DNA from: Stieleria mannarensis
GTDB lineage: Bacteria; Planctomycetota; Planctomycetia; Pirellulales; Pirellulaceae
Length of the DNA stretch: 64,000 nucleotides
Reading direction: 5' to 3'
Assembly: GCF_014154935.1 (NCBI RefSeq)
Contig: NZ_JACEHH010000003.1
Location: forward strand, 248,001-312,000
Shown: positions 9,349-19,536 of the stretch, piece by piece
How positions within the stretch are numbered: position 1 is the first letter of the stretch
Layout of the letters: each line of letters starts with the position of its first letter
Made by a program: the position numbers and the translations under genes
Notes under the pieces: model-generated
What the model was told of the DNA's origin: nothing
Database searches by the model: none
Seen by the model: the letters and a program-made list of their open reading frames with translations, nothing else

Positions 9349-10254
9349 TTACCGGCGTAGTTTGGGTAGCGAGGTGCGGTGAGACAAAAATCGTGCCAGC
9401 AACGCATCCAAGGGGTCACTGGTGCGGACCTGGATGTAGTCGATCGAAAGTCGCCCACAGGCCCGACGCGTCGAACTGAGGAATTGATCGAGGGCGTCCA
9501 AGTAACCTTGTCGCAGCGCGCGCGGATTGCAATTGAGCAAGTCGTCGCTTTCGAGCGCTTCGAACCGTGTCGCTCCGTTAAACGGAAACTCGATCTCGTC
9601 GTCATGCAAGACGTGAAACAGGGCCACGTCGTGACCGCGGGAACGCAGCACCCGCAAGCCTTCGACCAACGAATCGATTCCCAGCAGGTCCGAAATGATC
9701 AACACCAACCCGCGACGCGGAATCGCCTGGCCGACCTGTTTGGCCACGCGAACCAGATCCGTGCGACCGTCGGCGCCGACCTGATCGAGCATCGCCAAGA
9801 TTCGCGCGAGTTGCTGTTGGTTGCTTTTGGCCGGCACGGTGTCGCGGACCGTGGTATCGAACGTGATCAACCCGCAGGCGTCCTTTTGACGCAGTGCCAA
9901 GTAGGCCAGTGAAGCGGCGATCGAGGCGGAATAATCGAATTTGTTGGTTTCGCCTTCGCCGTAGGACATGCTGGCGCTGCGGTCGACCAGCAAGGTCAAT
10001 CGCAGGTTCGTTTCCTCTTCGTATTGCTTGATGTGCAACCGGTCCTGGCGCGCGTACACCTTCCAATCGATGTGACGCAGTTCGTCACCGCGGTTGTATT
10101 GGCGGTGCTGCAGGAATTCGATCGACTGGCCGAAGTAGGGACTGCGGTGCATCCCCGACAGGAAGCCTTCGACGACGCGCCGCGCCGTCAGTTCCATCCG
10201 ACGAATTCGCTGCGTGACTTCAGGACGCAAATATTTTTTGGAATCGGGCATCAC
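9349..10254 (-). CDS. DUF58 domain protein (VWA-like)
   Basis: A 301-residue soluble protein. It shows the family's signature order: [12 protein letters not shown], then [17 protein letters not shown] (about 53-69), then the MIDAS-like motif DRSAS at 91-95. A GTG at 10254 and an ATG at 10251 are both possible starts. Both lie inside the end of the moxR gene, which stops at 10220, so the two genes overlap by 32-35 bases in different frames and are probably translationally coupled. DUF58 proteins are commonly encoded beside MoxR ATPases. A closely related copy sits at 16377-17357. Confidence 0.9.
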   Translation of the reverse strand: MMPDSKKYLRPEVTQRIRRMELTARRVVEGFLSGMHRSPYFGQSIEFLQHRQYNRGDELRHIDWKVYARQDRLHIKQYEEETNLRLTLLVDRSASMSYGEGETNKFDYSASIAASLAYLALRQKDACGLITFDTTVRDTVPAKSNQQQLARILAMLDQVGADGRTDLVRVAKQVGQAIPRRGLVLIISDLLGIDSLVEGLRVLRSRGHDVALFHVLHDDEIEFPFNGATRFEALESDDLLNCNPRALRQGYLDALDQFLSSTRRACGRLSIDYIQVRTSDPLDALLARFLSHRTSLPKLRR

Positions 10255-11302
10255 GCGAAAGCTCGTCTTCGGTCGTCGGTGTCGCCGCTACGATGCGATC
10301 GATCACATTGTCACTGGTCACCCCGTCACTTTCGGCGGCGAAGTTGACCACCATGCGGTGCCGCAGAACGGGCTTGGCCAGTTTTTGGATGTCATCGATG
10401 GAGACATGGAAACGACCTTCCAAGAGCGCCCGGGCCTTGCCGCCCAGGATCAAGAATTGAACCGCACGCGGTCCGGCCCCCCAGCCGACCAAATCGTTGA
10501 CGAAATCGGGCACGCCCTCGTCACCGACACGGGTCTGCCGCACCAACGACAATGCGTAACGCACGACGTGATCGCTGACCGGCACGCGACGCACCAGGTC
10601 TTGCAAGCGGATGATTTCGTCGGCATTGAGCACCGCTTGGACTTCACCGGTCTCGGTCCCCGTCGTTCGCCGTGCGACTTCGAACTCCTCTTCAAACGAG
10701 GGGTATTCGACAAACACTTTGAACATGAAGCGGTCCTGTTGTGCCTCCGGCAACGGATACGTCCCTTCTTGCTCGATCGGGTTTTGTGTGGCGAGAACAA
10801 AAAACGGCGTGGGCAACGGGTGGCGGGTACGCCCGACGGTCACCTGACGCTCTTGCATTGCTTCCAGCAACGAGGCCTGTGTTTTGGGCGGCGTTCGGTT
10901 GATTTCGTCGGCCAGAATGATGTTGGCAAACAACGGGCCTTCCATGAACCGAAACGCGCGGTGCCCGCTGGCACGGTCCTCCTCGATGATTTCGGTTCCC
11001 GTCACGTCGGCGGGCATCAGGTCGGGAGTGAACTGGATGCGGGAAAACGCCAGGTCCATCGTCCGGGCCAGCGTGCTGATCATCAATGTCTTGGCCAGCC
11101 CGGGCACGCCTTCCAACAGAACGTGACCGCGGCTGAACAGCCCGATCATGATCTCGTCGATGACTTCCTGCTGGCCGACAATGACTTTGCCGAGTTCCTC
11201 ACTGATCTGTTTCTTAGCGTCGTTGAGACGTGCCGCGTCGGCTGCCGAAAGCTCGCCCACCGCCGCCGGATCGTTGCCTGCTGCCTCACCCGAGTTATCC
11301 AT
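10220..11302 (-). CDS. MoxR-family AAA+ ATPase
   Basis: A 360-residue AAA+ protein of the MoxR class. The Walker A motif is GVPGLAKT at 65-72 and the Walker B region is [11 protein letters not shown], with the typical [14 protein letters not shown] and LPEAQQDRF segments. The open frame extends upstream to 12040, but that part overlaps the divergent gene and has no MoxR homology. ATG at 11302 (MDNSGEAAG) gives the usual family length and is preceded by GGGAACGG. MoxR ATPases act as chaperones that remodel or load cofactors into partner complexes, often VWA proteins. It heads the left operon. Confidence 0.93.
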   Translation of the reverse strand: MDNSGEAAGNDPAAVGELSAADAARLNDAKKQISEELGKVIVGQQEVIDEIMIGLFSRGHVLLEGVPGLAKTLMISTLARTMDLAFSRIQFTPDLMPADVTGTEIIEEDRASGHRAFRFMEGPLFANIILADEINRTPPKTQASLLEAMQERQVTVGRTRHPLPTPFFVLATQNPIEQEGTYPLPEAQQDRFMFKVFVEYPSFEEEFEVARRTTGTETGEVQAVLNADEIIRLQDLVRRVPVSDHVVRYALSLVRQTRVGDEGVPDFVNDLVGWGAGPRAVQFLILGGKARALLEGRFHVSIDDIQKLAKPVLRHRMVVNFAAESDGVTSDNVIDRIVAATPTTEDELSRDARFQKIFAS

Positions 11303-11611
11303 TCCGTTCCCACAATCAAAAGGTGCCACGCTTACTGAACCGCTACAGGATACCAGCCGGACTACGCTCCGGATATAGGAACCCCGGCAGAACAGGATCG
11401 GCTCGTCCGTCGACCAACCCTTGCCCCGTTTCGTTCCGCTACAATCGTTAACTACCTGCCCGCTCCAACCCACCCAATGGTGCCCACCGCCGTGTTTCGA
11501 CATTACGCTCCCCAGGTTGTGTTGTTCGGTCGACCGCGACCGCGTCGTCGGGTGCGGGAGTGTCGGCGGACGTTTGACTGCGGTGCCGATCCAGGCCGGC
11601 TTCGTGACCAA
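11303..11611. promoter_or_regulatory. Divergent promoter region between the two MoxR operons
   Basis: About 300 bases separate the divergent start codons if the right-hand gene starts at GTG 11612. A GCTACAAT sequence at 11448-11455 resembles a -10 element reading right, without a clear -35. A TATCCT preceded by TGG on the minus strand near 11360 could serve the left operon. If the right-hand gene instead starts at ATG 11477, the non-coding part is 174 bases. No strong hairpin was seen. Confidence 0.4.
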
Positions 11612-14455
11612 GTGTCCAACACTGCTGCGGCCCCGGCCGGGCCTGGCCGAACACGCGTCCGGACCGCTAGCGCATCGGGCTGGTTGCGGGTTGCCGCAAT
11701 CGTCTTGCTCGCGTTGGTCAGCCGATCGGCCACGGCGGCAAACTATTCCGAAGCCGAAACGTTGTTCCTGGCCGGAAAGATCGACCAGGCACAAGAAATC
11801 GCCGCGGCCGAGGTGGAGCGCGGAATCTGGAATCGCCGCTGGTCGGAACTGTTGATCCGGTGCCAATTGGCGACCGGTCAGTACGAGGGGGCACTGGAAA
11901 CCTATGACGCCGCCATCGGACGCTATCCCACCAGCTTGCCGCTCCGCACGCTGGGAATCGAGGTCGCCCACTTCAATGATCTGCCCGACCGGGCGGCCAG
12001 CGAAAAGGCGATGATCGAGCGTTACCTTCAATCGGGACAACTGAGATACGCGACCAGCGACACACTGATTGCCGCCGGACGTTTTTTCTCAAACAACGGG
12101 ATCGATGCTCGGATCATCTTGAAAAACTTCTTCGATCGAGTGCTGGAAACCGACGCGACCAACTTGGAAGCCTTGATCGCTACCGCCGAACTTGCCATCA
12201 GCAAGGGTGACTTTGCCGTCGCAGCGGAAACGGTGGCCAAAGCCCAGCAGCGTGAACTGGACGACGCCCGATTGGATTACCTGCTCGCCGTCGCACTGCG
12301 TTCGTCCGATCCCCAACAATCCCGACTGGCCCTCGCCGAAGCGCTCGGCGCAAACCCTGTCTACGAACCGGCATTGATCCTGAAGGCCGAACAGGAAATC
12401 GATCGCGAACAATACGATCAGGCCGAAACCACGATCCAGGAAATTCTAAAGACCAACCCAAAGAGCCCCTCGGCGTTTGCACTGAAGGCTGTGCTGGCAC
12501 ATTTGGCCGGAGATTACCAGCTCGAAAAACAGCATCGCGAAAAGGCGTTGCAGTGGTGGCCGACCAACCCCAATGTGGACCACTTGATCGGACGAAAATT
12601 GTCCGACAAGTACCGATTCGCCGAAGGGGCGCATTACCAACGACTGGCGCTGACGTTCGAGCCGTCTCACATTCCGGCGACATTCCAGCTGGCTCAAGAT
12701 CTGCTGCGCCTGGGCGACGACGACGTCGGCTGGGAATTGGCCGAACAGGTTAACACCGAAGACCCTTACAACGTGGTCGCCTACAACCTGATGACATTAA
12801 AAGATCGCATCGATGGGTTTGAAACGATCCGGGCGAGCGACCCATTGGAGACGACACAGGATGTCGACGCCGCGCTCGCCGAACTTGGCGGCAAAGAACC
12901 TCGCCAGCCCGGTGAAATTCTGATCCGGATGGATCCGCGCGAACGCAAGGTCTATGGCAAGGCCGTCGCCGAACTGTTGACCGAAGCCAAGCAAGTGCTG
13001 TGTGAGAAGTACGACCTGGAGCTGACGCGACCGGTGACCGTCGAAATCTTTCCCAAACAAAGTGACTTCGCGATTCGCACCTTCGGGCTTCCCGGTGGCG
13101 AAGGTTTCCTGGGCGTCTGCTTCGGCCGCGTGATCACCGCCAACAGCCCGGCGTCGCAGGGACCACGACCGTCGAATTGGAAGAGCGTGTTGTGGCATGA
13201 GTTTTGCCACGTGATCACGCTGACGAAAACCAAAAACAGGATGCCGCGTTGGTTGAGCGAAGGGATCTCGGTGTACGAAGAACTTGAGCGCGACCGGCGA
13301 TGGGGACAAACAATGACCGCCCGCTATCGAGAAATGATTTTGGGCGATGACTTTACGCCGGTCTCGCAGTTAAGCGGTGCGTTTTTGAGCCCGCCTTCGC
13401 CCACGCACCTCCAATTCGCTTACTACGAGTCCTCGCTGGTGGTCCGCTACCTGGTCGAAACGTTCGGTGCCGACACGCTGAATGCGACACTGGATTCCCT
13501 GGCCGCGGGGATCCCGATCAATCAGGCGCTCGCGGAAAACATCGCCCCGATGGAACGGATCGAAACCGGGTTTGCCCAGTACGCGCGCAGTATGGCCGAA
13601 GAATTTGGCAACGGGCTCGAATTCGCGCGCCACGATTTGCCCGAAGACGCGCCGCCGAGTGAGATTTTGCAATGGGCGGAAAAGAACCCGGACAATTACT
13701 GGGCGCGGATGACGTCGGCCCGATCGGCAGTGGCGCAAGGCCAATACAAAGCCGCGGCCGAGCATTTTGAGTTTCTGGTCAAGAAGAATGCGGCGACCGG
13801 CGAACAGGAGGGCGTGCTGGAATCCCTGGCGGCTTGTTACCGCGAACTGGGGAATGTGGACAAGGAGCGGGAAACCTTAAAACGGCTTTTTTCAGTTTCG
13901 TCCGATGCTTTGCCCGGTTTGCAGCGTTTCATGGAAATGGAGAAAGCGCGAAGCGAATGGCCGTCGGTGTTCAAGTCAGCCACTCAGGCACTTGAGATTC
14001 AACCCTTCTCTGAAGACGTGCATCAATCGCTGGTCACCGCTTGTCGCGAAATGGAACAAAGCGAAAACGCGATCGACTCGCTGCGGGCGCTGCAGGCCAT
14101 GGAACCGGTGGACGTCGCCGGGCTGAATTACCAACTGGCCGAATCGCTCGCTGCCGCCGGTCAGGTCGACGCGGCGAAGCGGCATGTGGTCGATGCGCTG
14201 TTGATGGCACCACGCTATCGTGACGCCCATCACCTGTTGCTGAAACTTCACGCCCCGCCGAAGCAAACGCCGGAGTCGGAAACTGAACCGGAGTCGGATC
14301 AGCCGGATCCGTCACCGTCGGTTGAATCGAGCGAGCCGAGCGAAACGGCCGAAGCGACGGAAGAAACACTGACGGAACAAACGCCTGCAGATCAACCAGC
14401 GGCCGAGTCCGCTGACGCAAACGAGTCACCTGCTGCGGAGACCGAGAACCGATGA
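11612..14455 (+). CDS. Secreted TPR protein with HExxH (gluzincin-like) peptidase domain
   Basis: The reading frame is open from ATG 11477. The segment before the signal-peptide-like stretch ([15 protein letters not shown], ending SATA) is Arg-rich and unlike a leader, so I prefer GTG 11612, giving 947 residues; the start is uncertain. TPR-like helical repeats fill about residues 20-420 and 620-880. Between them is a zinc-peptidase motif HEFCH at 529-533, followed by WLSEGIS with Glu550, the third ligand expected of MA-clan gluzincins. The C-terminus is an acidic Ser/Glu/Pro tail. The gene overlaps the next one (DUF4159) by 4 bases and leads the right operon. It probably acts outside the cytoplasmic membrane. 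Substrate unknown. Confidence 0.82.
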   Translation: MSNTAAAPAGPGRTRVRTASASGWLRVAAIVLLALVSRSATAANYSEAETLFLAGKIDQAQEIAAAEVERGIWNRRWSELLIRCQLATGQYEGALETYDAAIGRYPTSLPLRTLGIEVAHFNDLPDRAASEKAMIERYLQSGQLRYATSDTLIAAGRFFSNNGIDARIILKNFFDRVLETDATNLEALIATAELAISKGDFAVAAETVAKAQQRELDDARLDYLLAVALRSSDPQQSRLALAEALGANPVYEPALILKAEQEIDREQYDQAETTIQEILKTNPKSPSAFALKAVLAHLAGDYQLEKQHREKALQWWPTNPNVDHLIGRKLSDKYRFAEGAHYQRLALTFEPSHIPATFQLAQDLLRLGDDDVGWELAEQVNTEDPYNVVAYNLMTLKDRIDGFETIRASDPLETTQDVDAALAELGGKEPRQPGEILIRMDPRERKVYGKAVAELLTEAKQVLCEKYDLELTRPVTVEIFPKQSDFAIRTFGLPGGEGFLGVCFGRVITANSPASQGPRPSNWKSVLWHEFCHVITLTKTKNRMPRWLSEGISVYEELERDRRWGQTMTARYREMILGDDFTPVSQLSGAFLSPPSPTHLQFAYYESSLVVRYLVETFGADTLNATLDSLAAGIPINQALAENIAPMERIETGFAQYARSMAEEFGNGLEFARHDLPEDAPPSEILQWAEKNPDNYWARMTSARSAVAQGQYKAAAEHFEFLVKKNAATGEQEGVLESLAACYRELGNVDKERETLKRLFSVSSDALPGLQRFMEMEKARSEWPSVFKSATQALEIQPFSEDVHQSLVTACREMEQSENAIDSLRALQAMEPVDVAGLNYQLAESLAAAGQVDAAKRHVVDALLMAPRYRDAHHLLLKLHAPPKQTPESETEPESDQPDPSPSVESSEPSETAEATEETLTEQTPADQPAAESADANESPAAETENR

Positions 14456-15285
14456 AAGGCCGACGTCCCAGAATCTTGGTCCTGCTGACAACGATGTTGA
14501 TCATCGGGGCCACTTCGGTCGCGCTGGCCCAATGGAGGCGACGGTTCCGCAGCATCGAAGAAGACCGACGCGGTGTCCCGCAATGGGAGGTCGATCGGCA
14601 GTTCCCCGGCGACAACTTTACCTTCGCTCGGGTCCGCTACGATTCCTATTATGGACGCGGCGGCGGTGGCGGCTGGCGCACCGATTATCCCGACAGCGAT
14701 CTCAATTTTTCGTTGCGGCTGCAGCAACTGACCACCATCAAGGTCAACCCCGACCCGGTGATCGTCAATCTGACCGACGACAACCTTTCCGACTACCCGT
14801 TCCTGTACATGATCGAACCGGGCAGTCTGGTGTTCAGCGAAGCCGAAGTGTTGGCGCTGCGGAAATATTGTTTCAACGGCGGCTTTCTGATGGTGGATGA
14901 TTTCTGGGGCGATCGGCAGTACGAAAACTTGGAATTCGAATTGGCACGCGTCTTCCCGGATCGCAAGCCGTTCGAAGTCCCGCTGGAACACGAGATCTTT
15001 CATAACGTGTACGACATGAAAGAAAAGCCTCAAGTGCCGGCCATCGGCAGGGCGTGGGGATCGGTCACCTGGGAGGACACCCGCGACGGCAGCGACAACA
15101 GCGTGCCGCACTACCGAGCGATCGTCGACGACAAGGATCGAATCATGGTGTTCATCTGCCACAACACCGACCTGGGCGACGGCTGGGAACGCGAAGGCGA
15201 AGACGAAGAGTACTTTCGTGAGTTCTCTGTCAAAAAAGCCTATCCGATGGGAATCAACATCGTCACCTACGCCATGACCCACTGA
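14452..15285 (+). CDS. DUF4159 family protein
   Basis: A 277-residue protein with an N-terminal signal peptide (hydrophobic residues about 8-26, ending ALA). The body carries the DUF4159 pattern: NFTFARVRYDS, then TDYPDSDLNFSLRLQQLT, a central LMVDDFWGD loop, and YPMGINIVTYAMTH at the end. DUF4159 has an amidotransferase-like fold without known activity and is often encoded near MoxR/BatA clusters in planctomycetes. ATG overlaps the stop of the TPR-peptidase gene by 4 bases. A 105-bp gap separates it from moxR. Confidence 0.87.
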   Translation: MKGRRPRILVLLTTMLIIGATSVALAQWRRRFRSIEEDRRGVPQWEVDRQFPGDNFTFARVRYDSYYGRGGGGGWRTDYPDSDLNFSLRLQQLTTIKVNPDPVIVNLTDDNLSDYPFLYMIEPGSLVFSEAEVLALRKYCFNGGFLMVDDFWGDRQYENLEFELARVFPDRKPFEVPLEHEIFHNVYDMKEKPQVPAIGRAWGSVTWEDTRDGSDNSVPHYRAIVDDKDRIMVFICHNTDLGDGWEREGEDEEYFREFSVKKAYPMGINIVTYAMTH

Positions 15286-15390
15286 AGTGCTGCCCCTCAT
15301 GCCAGTCCTCTCTTTCCCATTCACGACTTCCATCGCTGGCGTCTCGCCCGTGAAGTTTTTCATTGTCCGGAGCCCGTAGTCAACTTGCCA

Positions 15391-16380
15391 ATGTCAGTCA
15401 CTGAAGCCAACGTGGTCGAGCAGATCCAGCAAGCCCGCGAACGAATCGTCGGCGAATTGTCGAAAACCATCGTCGGACAACACGACGTGATCGAACAACT
15501 GTTGATCAGTCTGCTTGCCGGAGGGCATTGCTTGATCACCGGACCGCCCGGATTGGCCAAAACGTTGTTGGTCCGCAGCGTCGCCCAAGTCTTTCACCTG
15601 CAGTTCAGCCGGATTCAATTCACACCGGACTTGATGCCCGTGGACATCGTCGGCACGGAGATTCTGGAGGAATCGACCGACGGCCATCGCAGTTTGACTT
15701 TTGTCAAAGGCCCCGTGTTCGCCAACGTGATTCTGGCCGACGAGATCAACCGGACGCCGCCAAAAACGCAAGCCGCGATGCTCGAAGCCATGCAAGAACA
15801 TCAGGTGACCGCCGCCGGAACTCGGTACGAATTGCCCGAACCGTTCTTCGTCCTCGCGACGCAGAACCCCATCGAGATGGAAGGCACCTATCCGTTGCCG
15901 GAAGCTCAACTGGACCGGTTCCTGTTCAATGTCAAAATCGATTACCTGCCGCCGGAGGACGAGTTGTCGGTCGTGTTGCGGACCACCGCGTCCAAACCGG
16001 AACCGATCAATCCGTTGTTCACCGGCGAAGACGTGTTGCAGTTCCAGCAAACGGTTCGCGAAGTCCCGATCGCGACGCCGATCGCCGAGTACGCCGTCAA
16101 GATCGCCCAAACCACGCGGCCCAATCGCGAGGGGGCGCCGGAGTTTGTCAACGAGTGGGTCGGCTGGGGCGCCGGAACCCGGGCCTCGCAAACCCTGGTG
16201 CTCGGTGCCAAGGCGCGGGCGTTGCTGATGGGACGCGCCCATGTCCAAACCGAAGACATCGTCGCGCTGGCTCACCCGACGCTGCGCCACCGCGTGCTGC
16301 CGACCTACAAGGCCGAAGCCGAGGGTGTCACGATCGAACAAATCATCGACAAGTTGCTTGAGACGATTCCCAAACCATGA
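15391..16380 (+). CDS. MoxR-family AAA+ ATPase, right-operon copy
   Basis: A 329-residue AAA+ ATPase. Walker A is GPPGLAKT at 51-58, Walker B is [11 protein letters not shown], and the C-terminal lid segment includes WVGWGAGTRASQ. I chose ATG 15391 over the upstream TTG 15385. The sequence is clearly paralogous to the copy at 10220-11302 and lacks that copy's longer acidic N-terminus. Its stop codon overlaps the start of the DUF58 gene by 4 bases. Expected to drive conformational change in the VWA proteins encoded next to it; this is inferred from family context. Confidence 0.94.
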   Translation: MSVTEANVVEQIQQARERIVGELSKTIVGQHDVIEQLLISLLAGGHCLITGPPGLAKTLLVRSVAQVFHLQFSRIQFTPDLMPVDIVGTEILEESTDGHRSLTFVKGPVFANVILADEINRTPPKTQAAMLEAMQEHQVTAAGTRYELPEPFFVLATQNPIEMEGTYPLPEAQLDRFLFNVKIDYLPPEDELSVVLRTTASKPEPINPLFTGEDVLQFQQTVREVPIATPIAEYAVKIAQTTRPNREGAPEFVNEWVGWGAGTRASQTLVLGAKARALLMGRAHVQTEDIVALAHPTLRHRVLPTYKAEAEGVTIEQIIDKLLETIPKP

Positions 16381-17357
16381 GCAACGTTGCGACAGCCGAA
16401 CCGTCCGCGGTCGGATCGAATTCCAACACGAATGATCGCGCCGGGGTCGATCCGTCGGCACTGATGCGCATCAAGAGTCTAAAGCTGCGCGCCAAGACCG
16501 TCGTCGAAGGCTTCTTCTCGGGCCTGCACCGCAGTCCGACCCACGGCAGCTCGATCGAATTCAGCGAGTACCGAGCCTATGTCCCCGGCGATGACCTGCG
16601 CAATCTGGACTGGAAACTCTACGCCCGCAGCGATCGCTACTTCATCAAGAAATTCGAAGACGAAACGAACCGACGTTGCTATTTGGTGGTCGATCAAAGC
16701 CGGTCGATGAGCTACGGTTCGATCGGGTACAACAAGATCGAGTACGCCCGCACGGTCGCCGCGACTCTGGCGTACTTTCTGACGATGCAACACGATGCCG
16801 TCGGTGTGCTGACCTTCGATACCGAACTCGGTGATTTCCTGCCGGCCAAACTCGGTGCCAAGCAGTTCCACCAAATTCTGGTCGAACTCTCGCGGCCGGC
16901 CGAGGGCAAAGGCACCGACATCGAAGCGCCGCTGCGGCAGGTCACGTCGCTGGTTCCCCGCCGCGGTCTGGTGATTTTGATGAGTGATCTGTTGGCACCA
17001 CCAGGGATGCTAAAGACGCAATTGGCGGCGCTGCGGGCTCGCGGTCACGAAGTGGTTTTGTTGCGGATGATCGACCCCGGCGAACTCGACCTGGGCATTG
17101 TCAACCCCGCGATGGTGACCGATGTCGAAACCGGGCGTCAGATCTACGTCGACCCGACCACCGCCAAGGCGAACTACACCGAGCGGTTTTCGCAGCACCG
17201 CCGCCAGATCGAATCGATTTGTGAATCGACCGGCGTTGGTTATTACGAACTTGTCACCGACAAACCGCTCGATTTGGCGCTCTCAAGCCTGATCCACGCC
17301 CGCAACCGACTCGGCAAATCGGGATTCCGGTCGATCAGCCAAGGGGGACGCCAATGA
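16377..17357 (+). CDS. DUF58 domain protein, right-operon copy
   Basis: A 326-residue protein with the same signature as the left copy: FFSGLHRSPTHG, YVPGDDLRNLDWKLYAR and the MIDAS-like motif DQSRS at 106-110. It has a longer Ser/Asn-rich N-terminus (about 25 residues). Both ends overlap neighbours by 4 bases (moxR upstream, batA-like downstream), a sign of tight translational coupling. Predicted cytosolic partner of MoxR. Confidence 0.93.
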   Translation: MSNVATAEPSAVGSNSNTNDRAGVDPSALMRIKSLKLRAKTVVEGFFSGLHRSPTHGSSIEFSEYRAYVPGDDLRNLDWKLYARSDRYFIKKFEDETNRRCYLVVDQSRSMSYGSIGYNKIEYARTVAATLAYFLTMQHDAVGVLTFDTELGDFLPAKLGAKQFHQILVELSRPAEGKGTDIEAPLRQVTSLVPRRGLVILMSDLLAPPGMLKTQLAALRARGHEVVLLRMIDPGELDLGIVNPAMVTDVETGRQIYVDPTTAKANYTERFSQHRRQIESICESTGVGYYELVTDKPLDLALSSLIHARNRLGKSGFRSISQGGRQ

Positions 17358-19474
17358 GTTTTTTGGCACCATTGTACTTTCTGGGGGCGCTGGCCGTCGC
17401 GGGGCCGATCATCTTTCACCTGATCCGCCGTCAGCCCCGCGGCGAAGTCGAATTCAGTTCGTTGATGTTCCTCGATTCGACACCGCCACGATTGACGCGG
17501 CGCAGTCGTTTGGAGAATTGGCCGCTGCTGTTGCTGCGCTGTGCCGCGATCCTGCTGCTGGCCTTTGCCTTCGCCAGGCCGTTCCTGCCGATCTCCGAAT
17601 CGGACTCCGTCGCCGGCGTCAAACAGGCGGTCGTCGTGTTGATCGACCAAAGCGCCAGCATGAAGCGTGCCGGATTGTGGGACCAGGCGAAAAACAAGGC
17701 CATGGCGATTCTGGATGAATCCGACGACGAGACACTGCTGTCGGTGATCGCGTTCGATTCCGAACCCCATTCCGTCTTGTCGCTCGACGAATCAACTCGA
17801 CTGGTCGCCGACACTCGCAAAACGGCCGCACGGGAAGCGATCGATGCCCTGGCGCCGACGTGGTTCTCCACCGACGTCGGGAAAGCGATCCGCTATGCCG
17901 CCGATCAAGCCGCGCTGTTGGAACTCGGCGATTCCGAAAACGCCGCGGCCACGCCGAACAATCCGATCGCCAGCGCCGCGATCGAAACGCGGATCGTGCT
18001 GCTAAGTGATCTGCAAAGTGGTGCCGGGATCGAAACGTTGCAGGGATACGAGTGGCCCAGTCGCGTTTGGCTGGACGTGCAACCGCTGACCGCCAGCACA
18101 CGCGGCAATGTCAGCCTGCGCGTGATGCCACAACGGACCGCCGCCGACACCGATGATTCCCTTCGAGAGGCGGCGGGGAATGCGGTCCGTGTCCAAGTCT
18201 CGCAGGCCGATGACGGAGAAACATCGACGTTCCGGCTGCGTTTCAACGGACAAGACAATGACGCCGCGGTGGTTCAAGTGCCGCCAGGCCAAACACGCTT
18301 CTTTACCGTCAAACTGCCGGATGCCGCACCCACGGATGCTTCCAGTGACAAAGACAAGCGTTCGCGGACCGCAACGCTTGACGTGTTCGGCGATCGTGAC
18401 AGTTTCGACAATACGTATCACTTCATTCGCCCCAGCCGCGTCAGCCAACAGGTTCGTTTCGCGGAAATGAGCAAGACCAACGCGCCAATCGAAGCATCTG
18501 CGGCCGCGCGGGAAACGCTTTCGTTCTACGCCCGTCAATTGCCCTGGTCGGACGCGACGCGCCACGTCGATTTTAATCTGACGCAACGTGACGACTGGAC
18601 CGATGGACTCTCCGCCACCGAAACGCCGTTGGTGATCGCCAGCGGTTCATCGGCCGCAGCGGCAAACGGCGACGCGGTGGAGCAATACCTGTCGTCCGGC
18701 GGACGGATCCTCGTGGTTTTGGATGGCCCCGTCGACGACGCCACCGGTGCTGCGATCGCAGCGTTGCTGAAGGCGCCAAAATTGACGATCGGCGAGGCGG
18801 ATGCGGAGGACTATCGCTTGATTTCCTCGGTCGATTTCACGTCGTCGCTGATCGCGCCGCTCTCCGATCCTGGCGTCAATGATTTCAGCAACATCCGAAT
18901 CTGGAAGCACCGCCAACTGCAGGGTCTCGGCGACTCGCTCGCGGTCACGTTGAAATTGGACGACGGTTCGCCGCTGTTGGTCCGACGGGACGTCGTCAAT
19001 GATTCGCCCGAGGTTCCCGACGGCAAGTTGTGGGTGCTGGCAACCGGCTGGCAGCCCGCGCAAAGCCAATTTGCACTGTCGACAAAATTTGTTCCGATCC
19101 TGCTCGGAACGCTGGGACCGAATTTGCAACTCGCCCCGGAATCCTTGACCATTGGCGACGCACTCGCGGACAGCTCGATCGCGTCCGAACCGGGGTTTGT
19201 CGAAATCGACGGCGAGACCTTTGCCGTGAATCTCGAACCGTCCGAAAGCGAGACCGAGTCGTTTGACATGGACCGAATCAGCGGGTTCGGAGCCGTCATC
19301 TCGTCGCCATTGGCCAGGCAACAGGAACAGATTGCCCAGCGGGCCTTGCGCGATGTCGAATTGGAAGCGAAACAAGGCTGGTGGCAATGGTTGATCCTGG
19401 CCACCCTCGGATTCATTGCCGCTGAAACCTTGCTGGCCGCCAAGGAGCGTCCCGCACCGCAGGCTGAAGCATGA
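17354..19474 (+). CDS. BatA-like VWA membrane protein, right-operon copy
   Basis: A 706-residue protein with the BatA N-terminus (hydrophobic residues 5-23, RR loop, second helix about 56-76), a VWA domain with MIDAS motif DQSAS at 98-102, a long extracytoplasmic beta-rich region, and a C-terminal membrane helix (WLILATLGFIAAETLL). It overlaps the DUF58 gene by 4 bases and is followed by a 62-bp gap before the large Gln-rich gene. Its counterpart is the gene at 6902-9334. Confidence 0.88.
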   Translation: MSFLAPLYFLGALAVAGPIIFHLIRRQPRGEVEFSSLMFLDSTPPRLTRRSRLENWPLLLLRCAAILLLAFAFARPFLPISESDSVAGVKQAVVVLIDQSASMKRAGLWDQAKNKAMAILDESDDETLLSVIAFDSEPHSVLSLDESTRLVADTRKTAAREAIDALAPTWFSTDVGKAIRYAADQAALLELGDSENAAATPNNPIASAAIETRIVLLSDLQSGAGIETLQGYEWPSRVWLDVQPLTASTRGNVSLRVMPQRTAADTDDSLREAAGNAVRVQVSQADDGETSTFRLRFNGQDNDAAVVQVPPGQTRFFTVKLPDAAPTDASSDKDKRSRTATLDVFGDRDSFDNTYHFIRPSRVSQQVRFAEMSKTNAPIEASAAARETLSFYARQLPWSDATRHVDFNLTQRDDWTDGLSATETPLVIASGSSAAAANGDAVEQYLSSGGRILVVLDGPVDDATGAAIAALLKAPKLTIGEADAEDYRLISSVDFTSSLIAPLSDPGVNDFSNIRIWKHRQLQGLGDSLAVTLKLDDGSPLLVRRDVVNDSPEVPDGKLWVLATGWQPAQSQFALSTKFVPILLGTLGPNLQLAPESLTIGDALADSSIASEPGFVEIDGETFAVNLEPSESETESFDMDRISGFGAVISSPLARQQEQIAQRALRDVELEAKQGWWQWLILATLGFIAAETLLAAKERPAPQAEA

Positions 19475-19536
19475 ATTAGTTCCGAGCAACAACGATAATT
19501 GACCCACATCGAAATTCCGTCCCAGGCGACGAAACA

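Noticed and set aside
10214-11338. Plus-strand 374-codon frame opposite moxR
   Set aside because: Shadow of the moxR gene; composition is biased and no domain is visible.
11303-12040. N-terminal extension of the left MoxR frame by 246 codons
   Set aside because: It has no MoxR homology and overlaps the divergent TPR-peptidase gene; the ATG at 11302 gives the normal family length.
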